The notes under the pieces are model-generated. The model was not told the DNA's origin. It did not search any database and was given only the letters and a program-made list of their open reading frames with translations. A stretch of DNA of 64,000 nucleotides from Aliikangiella marina (lineage in GTDB: Bacteria > Pseudomonadota > Gammaproteobacteria > Enterobacterales > Kangiellaceae), in NCBI RefSeq assembly GCF_007004765.1, contig NZ_VIKR01000004.1, positions 186,001 through 250,000 of the forward strand. Direction: 5' to 3'. Both the position numbers and the translations under genes were made by a program. Numbering within the stretch: position 1 is the stretch's first letter; the number at the start of each line of letters is the position of its first letter. Below, piece after piece: positions 1 to 11,675 of the stretch.

Positions 1-3000
1 GCGGATGAGTTTAGATTATCATCACAATCATCATCGTCATCCCCACAACTGCTCGCTAACGGAATAGTAATAGGCTCGAGCGACACGCTAGCAGTGTAAC
101 CATGATGATCAGTTGAATATGCGTTACATTGATAAACCGCTCCCTGAACAAGATTAGTTAGGTATAAATAGTGATGCTTGCTTCGACGCGCTTGATTAGC
201 TTCGCGCGTCTCACCGCCACCGGTACACACTAAACGGCCATCAGCGTTGACATCAGTTCGCCAATAAACCATCAGTTTTTTGTAGGTCAGTTTTATGATT
301 CTGACATCTTCCATAAAATGAGGATTACCTTGATGACCGCGCACTTTTGTACGGAAAGACATCACTTCACTCTCTCTAATATTGCCAGCAGCATCCTGCG
401 CTTTGACTCGGAAGTAATAGACCGTATCCGGTTGTAATCCTGTTACTGGTAAATTATGGAAAGTCCGCATGCCATTTTTCGATTCAAGTTGATTCAGATC
501 ATCCGGTGAGGTACCGATCACCAACATGGTTGTTGCTGGTTCGCTAGTTTCCCAACGAATAACAACACTTTGATGGGTGATATTTTGAATTAAAGGACTA
601 CCCAAAAAAACAGGAGCTTCAGTATCAGGCGATGCCAGAGTGGTAAAGCTGATTTGTCCACTCAGCGTCGGCCCATTGCCTTCTCCGTCGGTCGATGAAA
701 CCGTTAACAAATAAGTTGTTTCAGGTAACAAATCAACTAATGGGATTGAATGTTCTACCACTAAGTTTTCATCGGTGACGACATGGAAATTCTCACCATC
801 ATTATAAGACACACCACTGGTTGAAGGCTCATCCGTCGTCCAAATCACTGTCGCTTCAGTATCAGAAATATCGATAACAATAGGGGTGAGTAATATCACA
901 GGCGGATTGACATCCGGTGCCGGTAATGTTGTTACCGTTTTAGGCAGACTCGCTGTTGGGCCATTGCCAATTAAATCAGTCATTTCAACGACGACTTCAT
1001 ACGGCGTATTCGGCGACCGATTATCAATCAATAATTCGTGACACTCACCTGGATTATTTAATTCAAACCTTTCATCACCAATAGCAATTTCACCGGTGAC
1101 AATCTCGTTAGCACAGAACCACACGACAAAGTGTTCGTGAGTGATATTCACGAAATGTGGACCTTCAACAAATTCAGGGGCTTTATTATCAGGTAAATCC
1201 AAAGTGGTAAAGCTGGTACTGCGAGTCGCGGTTGCTTGGCCCGATTTATCGACAGAATGAACATCAACGAAGTATTGCGTAATCGGATCTAACCCCGTCA
1301 GTATTATTGAGTGGTTCAAACTCAACTCACTGCGCTCAATACCAGTCCCATTAGACAAATCTAAAACACTGGTCCCAGGTTTATCGGTCTGCCATTCAAC
1401 TATCGCTGAGTTCTCAGTAATTTTTCTGACTATCGGCCCCGCGATAATTATTGGCGCATTATCGGTATGCAGCAAATAAATTGTTTCTGAGGTCTGCTGC
1501 GAAATTTCATGACTGACATTTGTAATCGCGAAACCAGACTGCAATGGCGGATTAACTAAAATATCAGTCTGTTGATTATTAAAAATGGCAAATCCAAACT
1601 GACCTTGTTCATCCGTCAGGGCGTTACTATTTACCGTATCACCACTATTCTCGAGGTAATAACTCACTCCGCTATCAGTCACTGCATGATCGCTTCTCAA
1701 CTTAACACCCGGCACAGCAACACCATTTGCATCCAAGGCTTTTCCAGAAAGAATTGAAATCGGGAGTACAATATCTAAAACGGTAACAGCACTTACCGAC
1801 AAATTATTCGGTAAATAATAAGCCGCCGCAAAGTCAGGCAAAGGATAGGCTTGCTCTACTGGATCATTGGCCGTTAAGTAAGGTCTTATTTTGTAATTAC
1901 CGGGAGCCACTTTAAATTCAAAGTAACCACTAGCATCAGTAACCACATCAATATCAACGGGCTGATTATTCACTTGATCGACGATCGTCAACTTAACGTT
2001 GTCAATCGGATTACCTTGCGAATCAGACAGTGTTCCAGGTACGGTAATCGCACCTGAAATAACGAAAGTGTCGCTGCTATCACCACTGATGCTATAAGCA
2101 GCAAACTTAGTCGCTGCGACATCGCGGTTTTCAATCGGCGGCGTAAAAATGATATCCGTCGCTTGGTCGGCAAACATAGCGACTGTGAAGTTACCACTCG
2201 CATCGGATTTAGCGTGCGTATTCGCTGATGTACCAGCGCTTTCTAAGTAGAAGCTTGAGTTATTATCATGAAAAATGTGACTAATTTTTAGGGCGACATC
2301 GGCGACCGGATTGCCAAGACTATCCAGGGTTGTTCCCGTTAGTATCGCCAAAGGTACTACTACATCTTGAGTAGTTGCCCCAGTGACGGCGATATTTTCT
2401 TCGGCAAATAACTCTGTGGCAAAATCTGGTAATGGATAACTGGGTAGCGAACCACCAACAAGTGAAGCGCCAAACGGATTCAGGTGTGGTTTTATTTTGT
2501 AAGTTCCGGGCTCTACTTGAAACTGATAAAAGCCATTTTCATCAGTATAAATTTCTCGACCGATTTGATCGTCACTGATTTGGTCGTGCAATGTTACTTG
2601 GGTATGGTCTATTGCGCGACCTTGTGAATCTCTCAAGTAACCCGATAATGCTTCACCTGCGACTAAGGTGAAGTTTTGGTTAGTATCGGTTGATAGATTA
2701 ACGTTACTGAATGAAGTCGCAGCCAAGTCCAACCGGCTGGCTGGCGGAACAAGAACCAAGTCGAATGACTGATTGGCAAAGAGTGCAAAGCTAAAGTTAC
2801 CCGCATTGTCGGAGATTGAATAACTACCCGAGTCGCTACCATAATTATCTAAGTAAAAGCCTTGACCTGAGTCTTGATATTGATGGCGAATGGTTAAACC
2901 AACGCCGGCAATTGGATTACCACCTGTATCTAATGTTTGACCCGAAAGAATTACAAAGGGGAGCTCAAGATCGATCGTCACGTTGCCAGTAACTGATATA

Positions 3001-6000
3001 TTTTCTAAACCATCGATTACTGAGGCAAAATCTGGAACCGGATAACTCGGAATAGTTTGCGCTTGAGAGCCAAATACATCGATCAGCGGTCGCAATTTAT
3101 AGGTTCCCGGCGCAACCGGAAATTCAAAATAACCATTTTGGTCAGTCGTCACGCGATTACCCACTTGATTACCAGTGGTTTGTAAATGCAAGCTTACTTG
3201 AACATTATCGATTGCTCGACCTTGAAGATCTTTTAAGTGGCCGGATAACACATTAGCGTCACCAATCAAGGTAATCCAGTGCACTAAATCCTCATCTTGA
3301 ATCAAAATTGTGTCCAGAGGTGGTGCACTGAAATCTGAATTACTTGGCGGTGTTACGCCGATTAAATATTCTCCAGATGATAGATATTGAAATTCATAAG
3401 AACCATCAGCCGCAGTCATTACTGATTGTAATGCTTGCGCATCTTGGTTGTATAAAGTGACTTCAGCACCTTCGATCGGGCTACCCTCACCGGTGACTAT
3501 ACCGCGAAGATTAGCGCCATTGGGTCCCGGCAAGGTCGCATCGCTATCATCACAGACATCTCCCCGTCCGTCTCCATCCGCATCAAGTTGGTCGGAATTG
3601 GGTACCAGCGGACAATTATCATTTTCATTGATAATACCGTCATTATCTAAATCATTGTTAGGATGCGGTGTGGTAAAATTAATGATCGCACTGGAAGTTG
3701 ATTGATTTAAAATATTCAGGGCATCGACTTGCAGATAATAAGTGGTATTACCCTCAAGGTTTTGCAAATTAATACTATGCTCTGTCGATAGATTTGCGTC
3801 AACGTTTGAATTATTCAGATTAGTATCCGACAAACCGTAACGCACGACTCCTGTTGAAGCATCTAAAGTAGCCCAGCTGACAGTCGCGCTGGTCTCAGTA
3901 ATATTGCTCACAATAGGTTGAATACTGAAAACAGGGAGCGGTGTGACTTCTTCCGGTAGAGTCGTAAACTCTCCATCAATACACAAGGATTGATTACCTG
4001 CACGATCTTCAATAATAACTTGATATTCGTAACTGGTTTCAGACGCTAATCCGGTTAACAATAACGAATCATTAGCTAAGAAATTAATGGTACTTGCTCG
4101 CTGCCAGTCTTGCTCACCAACCACACGATATTCAATGGTGGCTATGGTTGGCTCATTCGCTCCCCAGCCAATCAGCGCAGAATCGGTATACACGGTGATG
4201 CTAGCACTTCCATTACAACTTGGCGGAATCGTATCAGGTGACGCGCCTGTCGATGCATTAATATCTGCAGACACGGTGGCACCAGCTATGTCTGTTGAAT
4301 AAACACTACATTGGTAATTTGTGCTTGCTGTTAATCCCGTTAATGTCAATGAATGAATTTTCGTTAGGGCGTCATCACTCACTTCAAAACGAACTTTCTC
4401 AACCGGCAGTGGTGGTGGAGGCGGAGGTGTTTGGCTATCACCATCAAACTCGACATTTAGTAGCAGATTAGGTGAACCTGCTGGGTTAGAAATTTTATCT
4501 TGAGTTGCAAAGCCACTTAAACTACTGCTCACTTCACTTGGCAGTGCGCTGGGATTAGCTTGTAAATACATGGCGACTGCACCAGCAACATGAGGTGCAG
4601 CCATCGATGTTCCGCTAATCGTATTAAAACCACCTGTATGCCACGCGGCATTGATGCTAGAACCCGGGGCAAAGAGATCAACACAGGCCCCCCAATTAGA
4701 AAAACTTGAACGAGCATCAGCAGCGGTTGATGATGCAACGGTTATTGCGGCAGGAACACGGTTCGGTGAACCATAGCAGGCATTAATATTCGAGTTACCC
4801 GCAGCAACAACAAAAGTGACGCCAGTATTAATTGCATTGTTAACGGCCGTATCTAGCGCAGGCGAGCTTCCGCCCCCCAAACTCATATTAGCGACTGCAG
4901 GCAATGACGCGTTCCCAGCAACCCAATCGACACCTGCAATAACACCAGAATTCGAGCCAGAACCATTACAACCTAAAACCTTAACTGCTGTTATGTTAAC
5001 GTTTTTAGCAACGCCATAAATCGTGCCACCAAGTGAGCCGGCAACATGAGTACCATGGCCATTACAATCGGAAGCATCAGCATCGTTGTCGACAAAATCC
5101 CAACCCGATGTCGCACGACCGACAAATTCACTGTGACCGATATTCACGCCTGTATCAATTACGTATGCATTAACGCCAGAACCATCAAGTTGATAGGTGT
5201 AGTCGGTGGATAACGGCAAATCTTGTTGGTCAATTCGATCAAGTCCCCAGGTGGCACCTGACTGAGTATCATAGGCACGCATCACTTGATCTTGCTCAAT
5301 CATCATAATGCGAGGGTCCTTCTGCAAATCAACCAATTCGCTAGGCGACATTTTGATTACAAACCCATTCACCGCATTAGGATACTGTTGAATGATTTCA
5401 CCATTAACTTGATTGGCGATTTCCATCGCGGTTGTTTGTAGTTGAAGTTTTCTTTGTTCGAGAGTCAGCTGACTAAAAGGAATAACCGTTTGACTATCGG
5501 CAGAACCGAACACCGCAGGGGCATAACTATCTTTCAACAAAACAATATACTGATCTTTGATCGCTTTAGACGCATCAACACGACTTATTCTCGCCGTGTT
5601 TTTGTTTAAGAAAAATGACTGTAATAAATGCTGAGCGACATTTTCTCCTTCGACCTTATCGGTTTCGCAGACTAATCGGCTATCAGCGTTGTAATTTGTT
5701 TCCCAACCAATGGTTAACGAAGTATCAGTCACGTTATCGACATTCGGTCCGTTGATAATTGCTAAGGGTGCCGGTAATTCTTGTAAGGTTCTAAAACTCA
5801 ATACATCGCTCACCACGGTATTGCCGGAAGGATCGCTTGATTCAACTTGGAAATAATACAAAGTATCAGCGGTTAATCCTGTCAAAGGCACGATGTGATC
5901 TTGATTAAATCCAGAGACCGTGAATTGTTGATTTAAATCATTTTCGCTCAGTCCAAGATGAACAACGCTTGTTGCGGCTTCATCGGTTGTCCAAAGAACG

Positions 6001-9000
6001 ACTGCGCTACTCGTAGTAATATCTTCTACGAAAGGTCCCGCAATAATTTTAGGTGGAGTCGTATCTGGTTCACCTAAAGTGGTGAATTCAACAGGTTCTG
6101 ATACTGTTGGTCCATTGCCAAAAGCATCACTCGAGGCAGCGGTTAATGTATAAGTCGTGTTTGGTGTGAGCCCAGTCAAATAGATGACATGTTCTTTAAC
6201 AAGATCATCATTAAACAAACTATCAACCATTACACCATCAGTATACTCAACACCACTGTCTGCAGCCTCGTTCGTCGTCCAGCGCACAATGGCAGAAGTG
6301 TCAGTAATATCAGTAACAATAGGTCCGGTTATAATGGGTGCTTCTAAATCAATAAATGGCAAAGTTACGACCAGAAGTGGCTCGCTGGCTACCGGTCCAT
6401 TACCAGCGACATCAGTAATTTCCACAACCACAAGATATTCACTGTTAGGTGTCAATCCTTCAACGGTATACTCGTGACACACTGAGGCTGCATTAATTGG
6501 GTAGCTCGTATCATTCACCAATACAATGGCAGTAACAGGCTCATCCGCACAAAATTCTAAAGTAAACTTATTGTAATCAATCGCGATAATGTCCGGACCA
6601 CTAATAAACTTCGGCGGGATCGTATCGGGAATTGGTAGGGTTCGAAAATTGGCGGGTTTGGTCTCTGAAGTTAAGCCATTTTGATCCGTCGATGATACAA
6701 GCGTTTGATAATCTGTATCCGGCGTTAAGCCAACTAAAACCATCGAATGATTAGTTGCCAAGTCTTCATTGATTAAAGTATCTCCACCAACAATATCAAC
6801 CTGGCTATTAGCTAAACGATCAGTTGTCCATTCGATAACTGCTGACACATCGGTAATATTTTTTACAAAGGGGCCTGCAATTATTTTCGGTGGTAAAACT
6901 TCGCTAACCGGTAAAGGTCGTGTTTGAAAACTAATAATGCTACTAGTCGTGCTGGCGACTTCAATATTCAATGCATCGACTGCTAAATAGTAAGTCGTGT
7001 CTGGTAACAAACCAATCAGATTCACTCGATGTTCAGCGGTAAACTCAACATCCGCTTGTAATTCGTCTAAGTTACCTGCGGACAGTCCATACCTCACTTG
7101 ACCTGTTGAGAAGTTCTCGGTAGTCCAATTAACTACGGCTGAATCACTGGTAATCTGATCGACGAATGGTTCGATAGTAAAGCTCGGGCTCGGTATGCTG
7201 ATCGGTACCCCAGAATTAAATTCTCCCGCACTACAATCTGTCGCATTACCCGATAAATCAACTAGCGTAAGCTGGTGATCATAATCAGTCTCTTGGGTAA
7301 GTCCTGATAAGACAAATACACCATTTTCTTTGACCTCGAAGTCGACTTTTTGTCGCCACTCGTTGCCTGCTTTAACTTTGTAACTCAGCTGCGCTGAAAC
7401 TAACTCATCAGATTGCCAGGTAAACTCAGCGATTTCTCCATACCCAGCAATATTAATCGCCGAGCATTGAGGCGGAACTGCATCAGGAATGGCTGGCGTA
7501 GTAAAGCTGAGCGTTTGATTTAAAATGACGCCGCGCACATCGGTCGAATAAATAGCACAGCGATAATCGGTTTCTGCCAGTAAACCAACCATCGTCAGCC
7601 GATGATTTTTAACGAGATCGGTTTTATTAACTTCACTTGTTCCCGCTAAAGATTCACAAACAAGACGGCTGTCGGCATTAACGTTAGTTGACCAGTTAAG
7701 CGTAACGCTATCGCTATAGAGTCGTTCGATAACGGGTCCAGTAACGATACTGGGCGGTTGCGGTAATCCGGCTGTGTCAGTGGTAAATGAAAAAACATTA
7801 CTGGTAACGCTATTGGCCGCCAAATCAGTTGACTGAGCTTGAATGTAATAAGTGGTTGCAGGCGTTAAATCAGTGAGAATTAGCTCGTGCTGGGTAGAAA
7901 AACCAGGTGACATATCAACTTGGCTTAATCCATTTTCACTCGAACCATACAAAACTAATGTTGTCGAGGAATCATCGGTTAACCAACTTATTTTAGCGCT
8001 TACGTCAGTAATATCTTGAATCAGTGGCCGGCCTAAGATCAACGGTGCTGTTACATCAGGTTCCGATTGAGTAGTAAACTGAATGATCGCAGAGTTTGCA
8101 GGACCATTGCCGGCAGCATCTTTTGAAGAGGCTACTAAGTTGTAAGTCGAACTTGCCGTTAGCCCTGTGACTTGAACGGAATGAATAGTGACAAGATCAT
8201 TATTGTGAATAACTCGATATGTCGAACCATCATTCACTGAAACGCTACTAGTTGATGGTTCATCGGTGGTCCATAAAACGATCGCAGCGGTGTCAGAGAT
8301 ATCAACAACGATCGGAGTTGATGTCAGTTGTGGCGGCGTTAAATCAGCCGCGGCAAGTGTTCGTATCACAATATCGACACTTGATGTGGGTCCATTACCC
8401 GCTGTATCAGTAATTACCGCATTGACTAAATAGTCGGTATTCGGCATTAAGTCGAATACTTCAGCCTGATGACAACGCGATAGACTAGGTAGCGAAACGG
8501 AAACTTCCCCAACATTGAGAGTTCCAGTAACAGGTTCATCCGCACAAAAAGAAACCGTCAGTTGCTCATCCCGCAGATCAGTTGCAAAAGGATTTTGTAC
8601 AAAGCGCGGCGCTGTCGAATCTTCTGTGCTAGCGGTGGTAAAATTAAACGGCCTATCGATTGACTCATTGCCATTTTCGTCAATCGTTTTCGCAACTGCC
8701 GAATAACTAGTCGCAGCAGAGAGTCCGTCAATTGCTACCGAATGGAATTGTGTTAAAACACCACTGGCGATGGTCGCACCACCAACAAGCTCGACTGAGC
8801 CCAAAGCAGGTTTATCGGTTTGCCAAATGACTTCGACTGAAGTATTCGTCAAACTTTTAATAAAAGGACCCGCGAGAACTTTTGCCGCGACCGGATCTTG
8901 AAAAGCTAACTCGACATCCTGAGTAACATTCTGATTGATATTGATATCACTAACAGTCTTTTCGATAAATCCGCTATTCACACTTGGCGAATAGGTCACG

Positions 9001-9623
9001 TCATAAAGGCAGTCATTGGGTTCCGTGTAATAGCCAGACGCCACACAAGTGTCACTTGAAAAAACTAAAACCTGATAGTCTCCATTAACATCAGAGACAC
9101 TACTTGAATTTTGATGGATAACGTTGTGCTGAGAGAGCTTACCTTGACTGCCCACTTCAGGACCAAACCATTGTTTGTTGGTTTGCACTTCAACCCCTGA
9201 AACCGGTGCTTGGTTTTCATCAACTATGCGACCAGATAACTGCACAAAATCAAAAGTCACATCTCTAACTAAATCTCCTGTTACCACAAAGTCTTCAGAA
9301 GAGAGGGTTGCATTGTAGGGCTCGCCATCAATACTGACATCATCAGCATAAAAATAAGTTAATAGGAAATAGTCACCATCAGCAACAGTCCATGAATAAG
9401 CGCCATCGGCACCGACTTGAGTTAAACTACCCGCCAATGTCACGTTATTACCGACAACCTGATAGAGACTAACGCTTGCCCCTTCAATTGGATTTCCTGC
9501 CTGATCTTTGACGATTCCACTGACGGAAGCGGCGTTTATTGCAGCGGAAACGGACAACAAAAAGAATGTTAGAACGCTCGACCCTAGTCGGCGTAAAGCG
9601 GTTCTGATAATTCTTTTGCGCAT
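1..9623 (-). CDS. Giant secreted FnIII-repeat protein with nested subtilisin-like (S8) peptidase; C-terminus outside window
   Basis: The frame is open from ATG at 9623 to base 1 (over 3,200 codons). I confirmed the frame at the start, at the catalytic motifs and near the left edge. A signal peptide (about residues 1-31, ending SAAINA) is followed by two carboxypeptidase-regulatory-like units. Seven FnIII modules follow (about 8890-6915), then a second set of seven (about 6895-3670). Inside the fifth module of the second set lie an I9-type prosegment (from about 5545) and an S8 domain with Asp1490 (VIDTGVN), His1523 (HGTHVAG) and Ser1673 ([11 protein letters not shown]). Next come a thrombospondin-3 type Asp-rich calcium segment (about 3670-3530), three two-module regulatory-like repeats (about 3530-1480) and a third FnIII set (from about 1470). 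An Asp-rich stretch lies at the edge. The protein is probably exported or surface-exposed and acts as a protease or adhesin; the anchoring signal is not visible. A GGAG precedes the ATG, and a c-di-GMP riboswitch lies in the leader. Confidence 0.93.
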   Translation of the reverse strand, partial: MRKRIIRTALRRLGSSVLTFFLLSVSAAINAASVSGIVKDQAGNPIEGASVSLYQVVGNNVTLAGSLTQVGADGAYSWTVADGDYFLLTYFYADDVSIDGEPYNATLSSEDFVVTGDLVRDVTFDFVQLSGRIVDENQAPVSGVEVQTNKQWFGPEVGSQGKLSQHNVIHQNSSSVSDVNGDYQVLVFSSDTCVASGYYTEPNDCLYDVTYSPSVNSGFIEKTVSDININQNVTQDVELAFQDPVAAKVLAGPFIKSLTNTSVEVIWQTDKPALGSVELVGGATIASGVLTQFHSVAIDGLSAATSYSAVAKTIDENGNESIDRPFNFTTASTEDSTAPRFVQNPFATDLRDEQLTVSFCADEPVTGTLNVGEVSVSLPSLSRCHQAEVFDLMPNTDYLVNAVITDTAGNGPTSSVDIVIRTLAAADLTPPQLTSTPIVVDISDTAAIVLWTTDEPSTSSVSVNDGSTYRVIHNNDLVTIHSVQVTGLTASSTYNLVASSKDAAGNGPANSAIIQFTTQSEPDVTAPLILGRPLIQDITDVSAKISWLTDDSSTTLVLYGSSENGLSQVDMSPGFSTQHELILTDLTPATTYYIQAQSTDLAANSVTSNVFSFTTDTAGLPQPPSIVTGPVIERLYSDSVTLNWSTNVNADSRLVCESLAGTSEVNKTDLVKNHRLTMVGLLAETDYRCAIYSTDVRGVILNQTLSFTTPAIPDAVPPQCSAINIAGYGEIAEFTWQSDELVSAQLSYKVKAGNEWRQKVDFEVKENGVFVLSGLTQETDYDHQLTLVDLSGNATDCSAGEFNSGVPISIPSPSFTIEPFVDQITSDSAVVNWTTENFSTGQVRYGLSAGNLDELQADVEFTAEHRVNLIGLLPDTTYYLAVDALNIEVASTTSSIISFQTRPLPVSEVLPPKIIAGPFVKNITDVSAVIEWTTDRLANSQVDIVGGDTLINEDLATNHSMVLVGLTPDTDYQTLVSSTDQNGLTSETKPANFRTLPIPDTIPPKFISGPDIIAIDYNKFTLEFCADEPVTAIVLVNDTSYPINAASVCHEYTVEGLTPNSEYLVVVEITDVAGNGPVASEPLLVVTLPFIDLEAPIITGPIVTDITDTSAIVRWTTNEAADSGVEYTDGVMVDSLFNDDLVKEHVIYLTGLTPNTTYTLTAASSDAFGNGPTVSEPVEFTTLGEPDTTPPKIIAGPFVEDITTSSAVVLWTTDEAATSVVHLGLSENDLNQQFTVSGFNQDHIVPLTGLTADTLYYFQVESSDPSGNTVVSDVLSFRTLQELPAPLAIINGPNVDNVTDTSLTIGWETNYNADSRLVCETDKVEGENVAQHLLQSFFLNKNTARISRVDASKAIKDQYIVLLKDSYAPAVFGSADSQTVIPFSQLTLEQRKLQLQTTAMEIANQVNGEIIQQYPNAVNGFVIKMSPSELVDLQKDPRIMMIEQDQVMRAYDTQSGATWGLDRIDQQDLPLSTDYTYQLDGSGVNAYVIDTGVNIGHSEFVGRATSGWDFVDNDADASDCNGHGTHVAGSLGGTIYGVAKNVNITAVKVLGCNGSGSNSGVIAGVDWVAGNASLPAVANMSLGGGSSPALDTAVNNAINTGVTFVVAAGNSNINACYGSPNRVPAAITVASSTAADARSSFSNWGACVDLFAPGSSINAAWHTGGFNTISGTSMAAPHVAGAVAMYLQANPSALPSEVSSSLSGFATQDKISNPAGSPNLLLNVEFDGDSQTPPPPPPLPVEKVRFEVSDDALTKIHSLTLTGLTASTNYQCSVYSTDIAGATVSADINASTGASPDTIPPSCNGSASITVYTDSALIGWGANEPTIATIEYRVVGEQDWQRASTINFLANDSLLLTGLASETSYEYQVIIEDRAGNQSLCIDGEFTTLPEEVTPLPVFSIQPIVSNITETSATVSWATLDASTGVVRYGLSDTNLNNSNVDANLSTEHSINLQNLEGNTTYYLQVDALNILNQSTSSAIINFTTPHPNNDLDNDGIINENDNCPLVPNSDQLDADGDGRGDVCDDSDATLPGPNGANLRGIVTGEGSPIEGAEVTLYNQDAQALQSVMTAADGSYEFQYLSSGEYLIGVTPPSNSDFSAPPLDTILIQDEDLVHWITLIGDANVLSGHLKDLQGRAIDNVQVSLHLQTTGNQVGNRVTTDQNGYFEFPVAPGTYKLRPLIDVFGSQAQTIPSYPVPDFASVIDGLENISVTGNVTIDLELPFVILSGQTLDTGGNPIAGVGLTIRHQYQDSGQGFYLDNYGSDSGSYSISDNAGNFSFALFANQSFDLVLVPPASRLDLAATSFSNVNLSTDTNQNFTLVAGEALSGYLRDSQGRAIDHTQVTLHDQISDDQIGREIYTDENGFYQFQVEPGTYKIKPHLNPFGASLVGGSLPSYPLPDFATELFAEENIAVTGATTQDVVVPLAILTGTTLDSLGNPVADVALKISHIFHDNNSSFYLESAGTSANTHAKSDASGNFTVAMFADQATDIIFTPPIENRDVAATKFAAYSISGDSSDTFVISGAITVPGTLSDSQGNPIDNVKLTIVDQVNNQPVDIDVVTDASGYFEFKVAPGNYKIRPYLTANDPVEQAYPLPDFAAAYYLPNNLSVSAVTVLDIVLPISILSGKALDANGVAVPGVKLRSDHAVTDSGVSYYLENSGDTVNSNALTDEQGQFGFAIFNNQQTDILVNPPLQSGFAITNVSHEISQQTSETIYLLHTDNAPIIIAGPIVRKITENSAIVEWQTDKPGTSVLDLSNGTGIERSELSLNHSIILTGLDPITQYFVDVHSVDKSGQATATRSTSFTTLDLPDNKAPEFVEGPHFVNITHEHFVVWFCANEIVTGEIAIGDERFELNNPGECHELLIDNRSPNTPYEVVVEMTDLIGNGPTASLPKTVTTLPAPDVNPPVILLTPIVIDISDTEATVIWTTDEPSTSGVSYNDGENFHVVTDENLVVEHSIPLVDLLPETTYLLTVSSTDGEGNGPTLSGQISFTTLASPDTEAPVFLGSPLIQNITHQSVVIRWETSEPATTMLVIGTSPDDLNQLESKNGMRTFHNLPVTGLQPDTVYYFRVKAQDAAGNIRESEVMSFRTKVRGHQGNPHFMEDVRIIKLTYKKLMVYWRTDVNADGRLVCTGGGETREANQARRSKHHYLYLTNLVQGAVYQCNAYSTDHHGYTASVSLEPITIPLASSCGDDDDDCDDNLNSS

Positions 9624-9726
9624 GTGGCAACTCCAAATTTTTATTGGAAGTCTGAACCCAATACCTGATTCACCAGGCAACGCAAGATCGAACAAAAAGA
9701 AGACCTGTGATACGGCCCTTTGCTTT

Positions 9727-9816
9727 TTGGCAACCCCGCTGTCCTAGGTTCACACTTCACCCTTAGACCGGTAGCTTTGCGGACCTGACCTTTCGAATCA
9801 GGCAGCCCTTTTTCCA
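9727..9816 (-). ncRNA. Class I cyclic-di-GMP riboswitch (GEMM-I) aptamer
   Basis: Read on the minus strand, the leader of the giant protease gene carries the GEMM-I landmarks in order. First is a short helix closed by a GAAA tetraloop (CCTGATTCGAAAGGTCAGG). Then come the near-invariant core CCGCAAAGCTACCGGTCTAA and, after a variable stem, AGCGGGGTTGCC. This matches the well-known Vibrio cholerae Vc2 arrangement (ACGCAAAGCCUCCGGCCUAA ... AGCGGGGUUACC). The aptamer ends about 100 nt before the ATG at 9623. A weak hairpin followed by TTCTTTTT just after it (about 9695-9723) could be a terminator-type expression platform, but I cannot tell whether the switch is ON or OFF. Confidence 0.92.
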
Positions 9817-10106
9817 GCAAATTAGACGCTAATCCCAACAAACATTATCGATTGTTAGTCAGCGAAGAACATGCAACACATTTAATGAACCGTTTAACTA
9901 ATTTCCGATATTTATTATTACTAGTGTCATAGAAGGCCCACTAGGTGGATTACCTCGATATCATTCCCTCGACCGCACAGATATCAGGATTAAACGGATA
10001 TCTCAATTATCGGCAAAAACTAGATATGCTTGATAAATAAATGAGACTTTTTTCACAGTTTAAGGTAAGTGGTTGATATGGAAAGATTAATCATAGCTTG
10101 TGGATT
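9817..10106. other. Intergenic region upstream of the riboswitch
   Basis: This noncoding stretch must hold the promoter of the riboswitch-controlled giant gene (minus strand), because the aptamer starts at about 9816. It is AT-rich. I see no confident -35/-10 pair and no supportable ORF. Confidence 0.5.
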
Positions 10107-10131
10107 GCCCTCTCGAGAAATTGGAGAGGGC
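10107..10131 (-). terminator. Hairpin after the amidohydrolase gene, possible terminator
   Basis: A perfect 8-bp stem (GCCCTCTC / GAGAGGGC, 9-nt loop) lies 9 nt beyond the amidohydrolase stop codon. On the minus strand it is not followed by a U-run, so intrinsic termination is uncertain. Confidence 0.4.
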
Positions 10132-10139
10132 CATGAAGG

Positions 10140-11432
10140 TTATTGATTCTTATAGATTTTACCGTCTTTCATCACGAAGGAGACCGACTCCATCAGTTTG
10201 ATGTCTTTTAAAGGATCACCATTAACAGCAACAATATCTGCCAACATTCCTGGCTCTATCGTTCCAACTTGGTCCTCGATTTTGAGCAGCTGCGCGGTAT
10301 TCAGTGTTGCCGACTGAATCGCTTCAAATGCCGGCATGCCTGCCTCAACCATATATCGGAATTCGCGACCGTTAAGCCCGTGAGGGAAAACCCCCGCATC
10401 CGTGCCAAAAGCAATTTTGACGCCTTTGTCATAGGCTTTAGCAAAGGTACTTTGTATTTTCGGTCCAATGGCAGCCGCTTTTGGTTGAACCACTTTCGGA
10501 TAATAACCCGCTTCCGCAGCTTTTTCGGCGACCCATTTACCGGCACTGATCGTTGGCACGTAATAAGTGCCATTTTTTTTCATCAAGCGGATTGTTTCAT
10601 TGTCCATGTAAGTACCGTGCTCTACAGAATCAACGCCAGCGCGGACAGCACGTTTCATGCCCTCTGCTCCATGTGCATGCACCGCAACAACAAAATCATA
10701 ATCTTTCGCAGTTTCGACAACTGCGCGCAACTCTTCTTCAGTAAACTGGGGGTTAGAACCGCTTTTCGCTAAGCTCAGGACTCCGCCGGTGACCGTCAAC
10801 TTAATGACATCTGCGCCTTCTTTATATCGCTGGCGTACAGCCTTCATTGCCTCTGCAGGGCCATTGATAACACCTCGCTCGGGACCCGGATCGCCCATCA
10901 TATCGTGGCGAAGCCCGTTAGTTGGGTCAGCATGCCCCCCAGTAGTGGCAATACTTTTACCGGATGCATAGATTCTGGGCCCTTCGATATATCCTCGTTC
11001 AATTGCTTTGCGCAAAGAAATCGGCAAACCTTTATAGTGTTCGCCAAGATCGCGTACGGTGGTAAAACCCGCATAAAGCGTCTTTTTCGCAAAAACCGTA
11101 CTTCTCAAGGCGGCATCGGTATCGTTCATGAAAAACTTTTCTGAATAAGAGTTCTTGCTACCCTGACCGGATAGATGTACGTGCATATCCATTAAGCCGG
11201 GCATTACTGTTTTCGACTTTAAATCAACGACTTGCTCACCCTCTTTAGGTTGCACATACCCGTCCAAAACTGCCACAATTTTATTGTCTTTAATCCGAAT
11301 GGACTGCGATTTGTTCACTTCCAATTGCTTCACATCTAACACACGACCGGCGTGTATCAAATAGTCGGTTGCGGCCACTCCGTTTATTTGGAGCAAAACC
11401 AGTAGCACTAAACCTATTTTCATTTTATTCAT
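10140..11432 (-). CDS. Exported amidohydrolase-superfamily metal-dependent hydrolase
   Basis: This 430-residue protein starts with a cleavable signal peptide ([17 protein letters not shown]), so it probably acts in the periplasm. It has the amidohydrolase metal-site motifs in order: HxH in MDMHVHLSG (His84, His86), the bridging-lysine segment VIKLTVTGG, the His motifs AVHAHG and VEHGT, and the terminal Asp in FGTDAG. A short N-terminal beta-sandwich starts at [11 protein letters not shown] and is completed at the C-terminus by [13 protein letters not shown], as in imidazolonepropionase- and prolidase-like family members. Exported relatives hydrolyse dipeptides, lactones or organophosphates; the substrate cannot be read from sequence. 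It is a single gene with a hairpin just downstream. Confidence 0.85.
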   Translation of the reverse strand: MNKMKIGLVLLVLLQINGVAATDYLIHAGRVLDVKQLEVNKSQSIRIKDNKIVAVLDGYVQPKEGEQVVDLKSKTVMPGLMDMHVHLSGQGSKNSYSEKFFMNDTDAALRSTVFAKKTLYAGFTTVRDLGEHYKGLPISLRKAIERGYIEGPRIYASGKSIATTGGHADPTNGLRHDMMGDPGPERGVINGPAEAMKAVRQRYKEGADVIKLTVTGGVLSLAKSGSNPQFTEEELRAVVETAKDYDFVVAVHAHGAEGMKRAVRAGVDSVEHGTYMDNETIRLMKKNGTYYVPTISAGKWVAEKAAEAGYYPKVVQPKAAAIGPKIQSTFAKAYDKGVKIAFGTDAGVFPHGLNGREFRYMVEAGMPAFEAIQSATLNTAQLLKIEDQVGTIEPGMLADIVAVNGDPLKDIKLMESVSFVMKDGKIYKNQ

Positions 11433-11675
11433 TAATTACTTCGCCTGATTTATTAACAATTCTTGTCTAATCTATTAAAGGTCGTCTGGTAATGCAAGGC
11501 AAATGTGAATCTAAGTTATCGTTTAAGACGTATTTGTCTAACTTTTTAAAGTAGACGTGCTCGATTAACCACTGAAAGCAAAGTCGCTATTAAAGCAATT
11601 GGTAATGCTCCAATCTACACAAACACTGGCGACATTTGTCGGCTGTGTCATTTAATTTGCATCATTCAGTAAGCT

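Noticed and set aside
1-9623. Several separate genes in the left 9.6 kb
   Set aside because: Spot checks at the start, S8 motifs, FnIII Trp/Cys codons and the left edge all fall in one phase with no stop, so it is one gene.
9641-9841. 66-codon minus-strand frame upstream of the giant gene
   Set aside because: It is the translated riboswitch aptamer and its expression platform; RNA structure, not coding, explains the conservation.
10269-10772. 167-codon plus-strand frame inside the amidohydrolase gene
   Set aside because: Antisense to a clear metal-site-containing gene; composition looks like a shadow and no start signals are evident.
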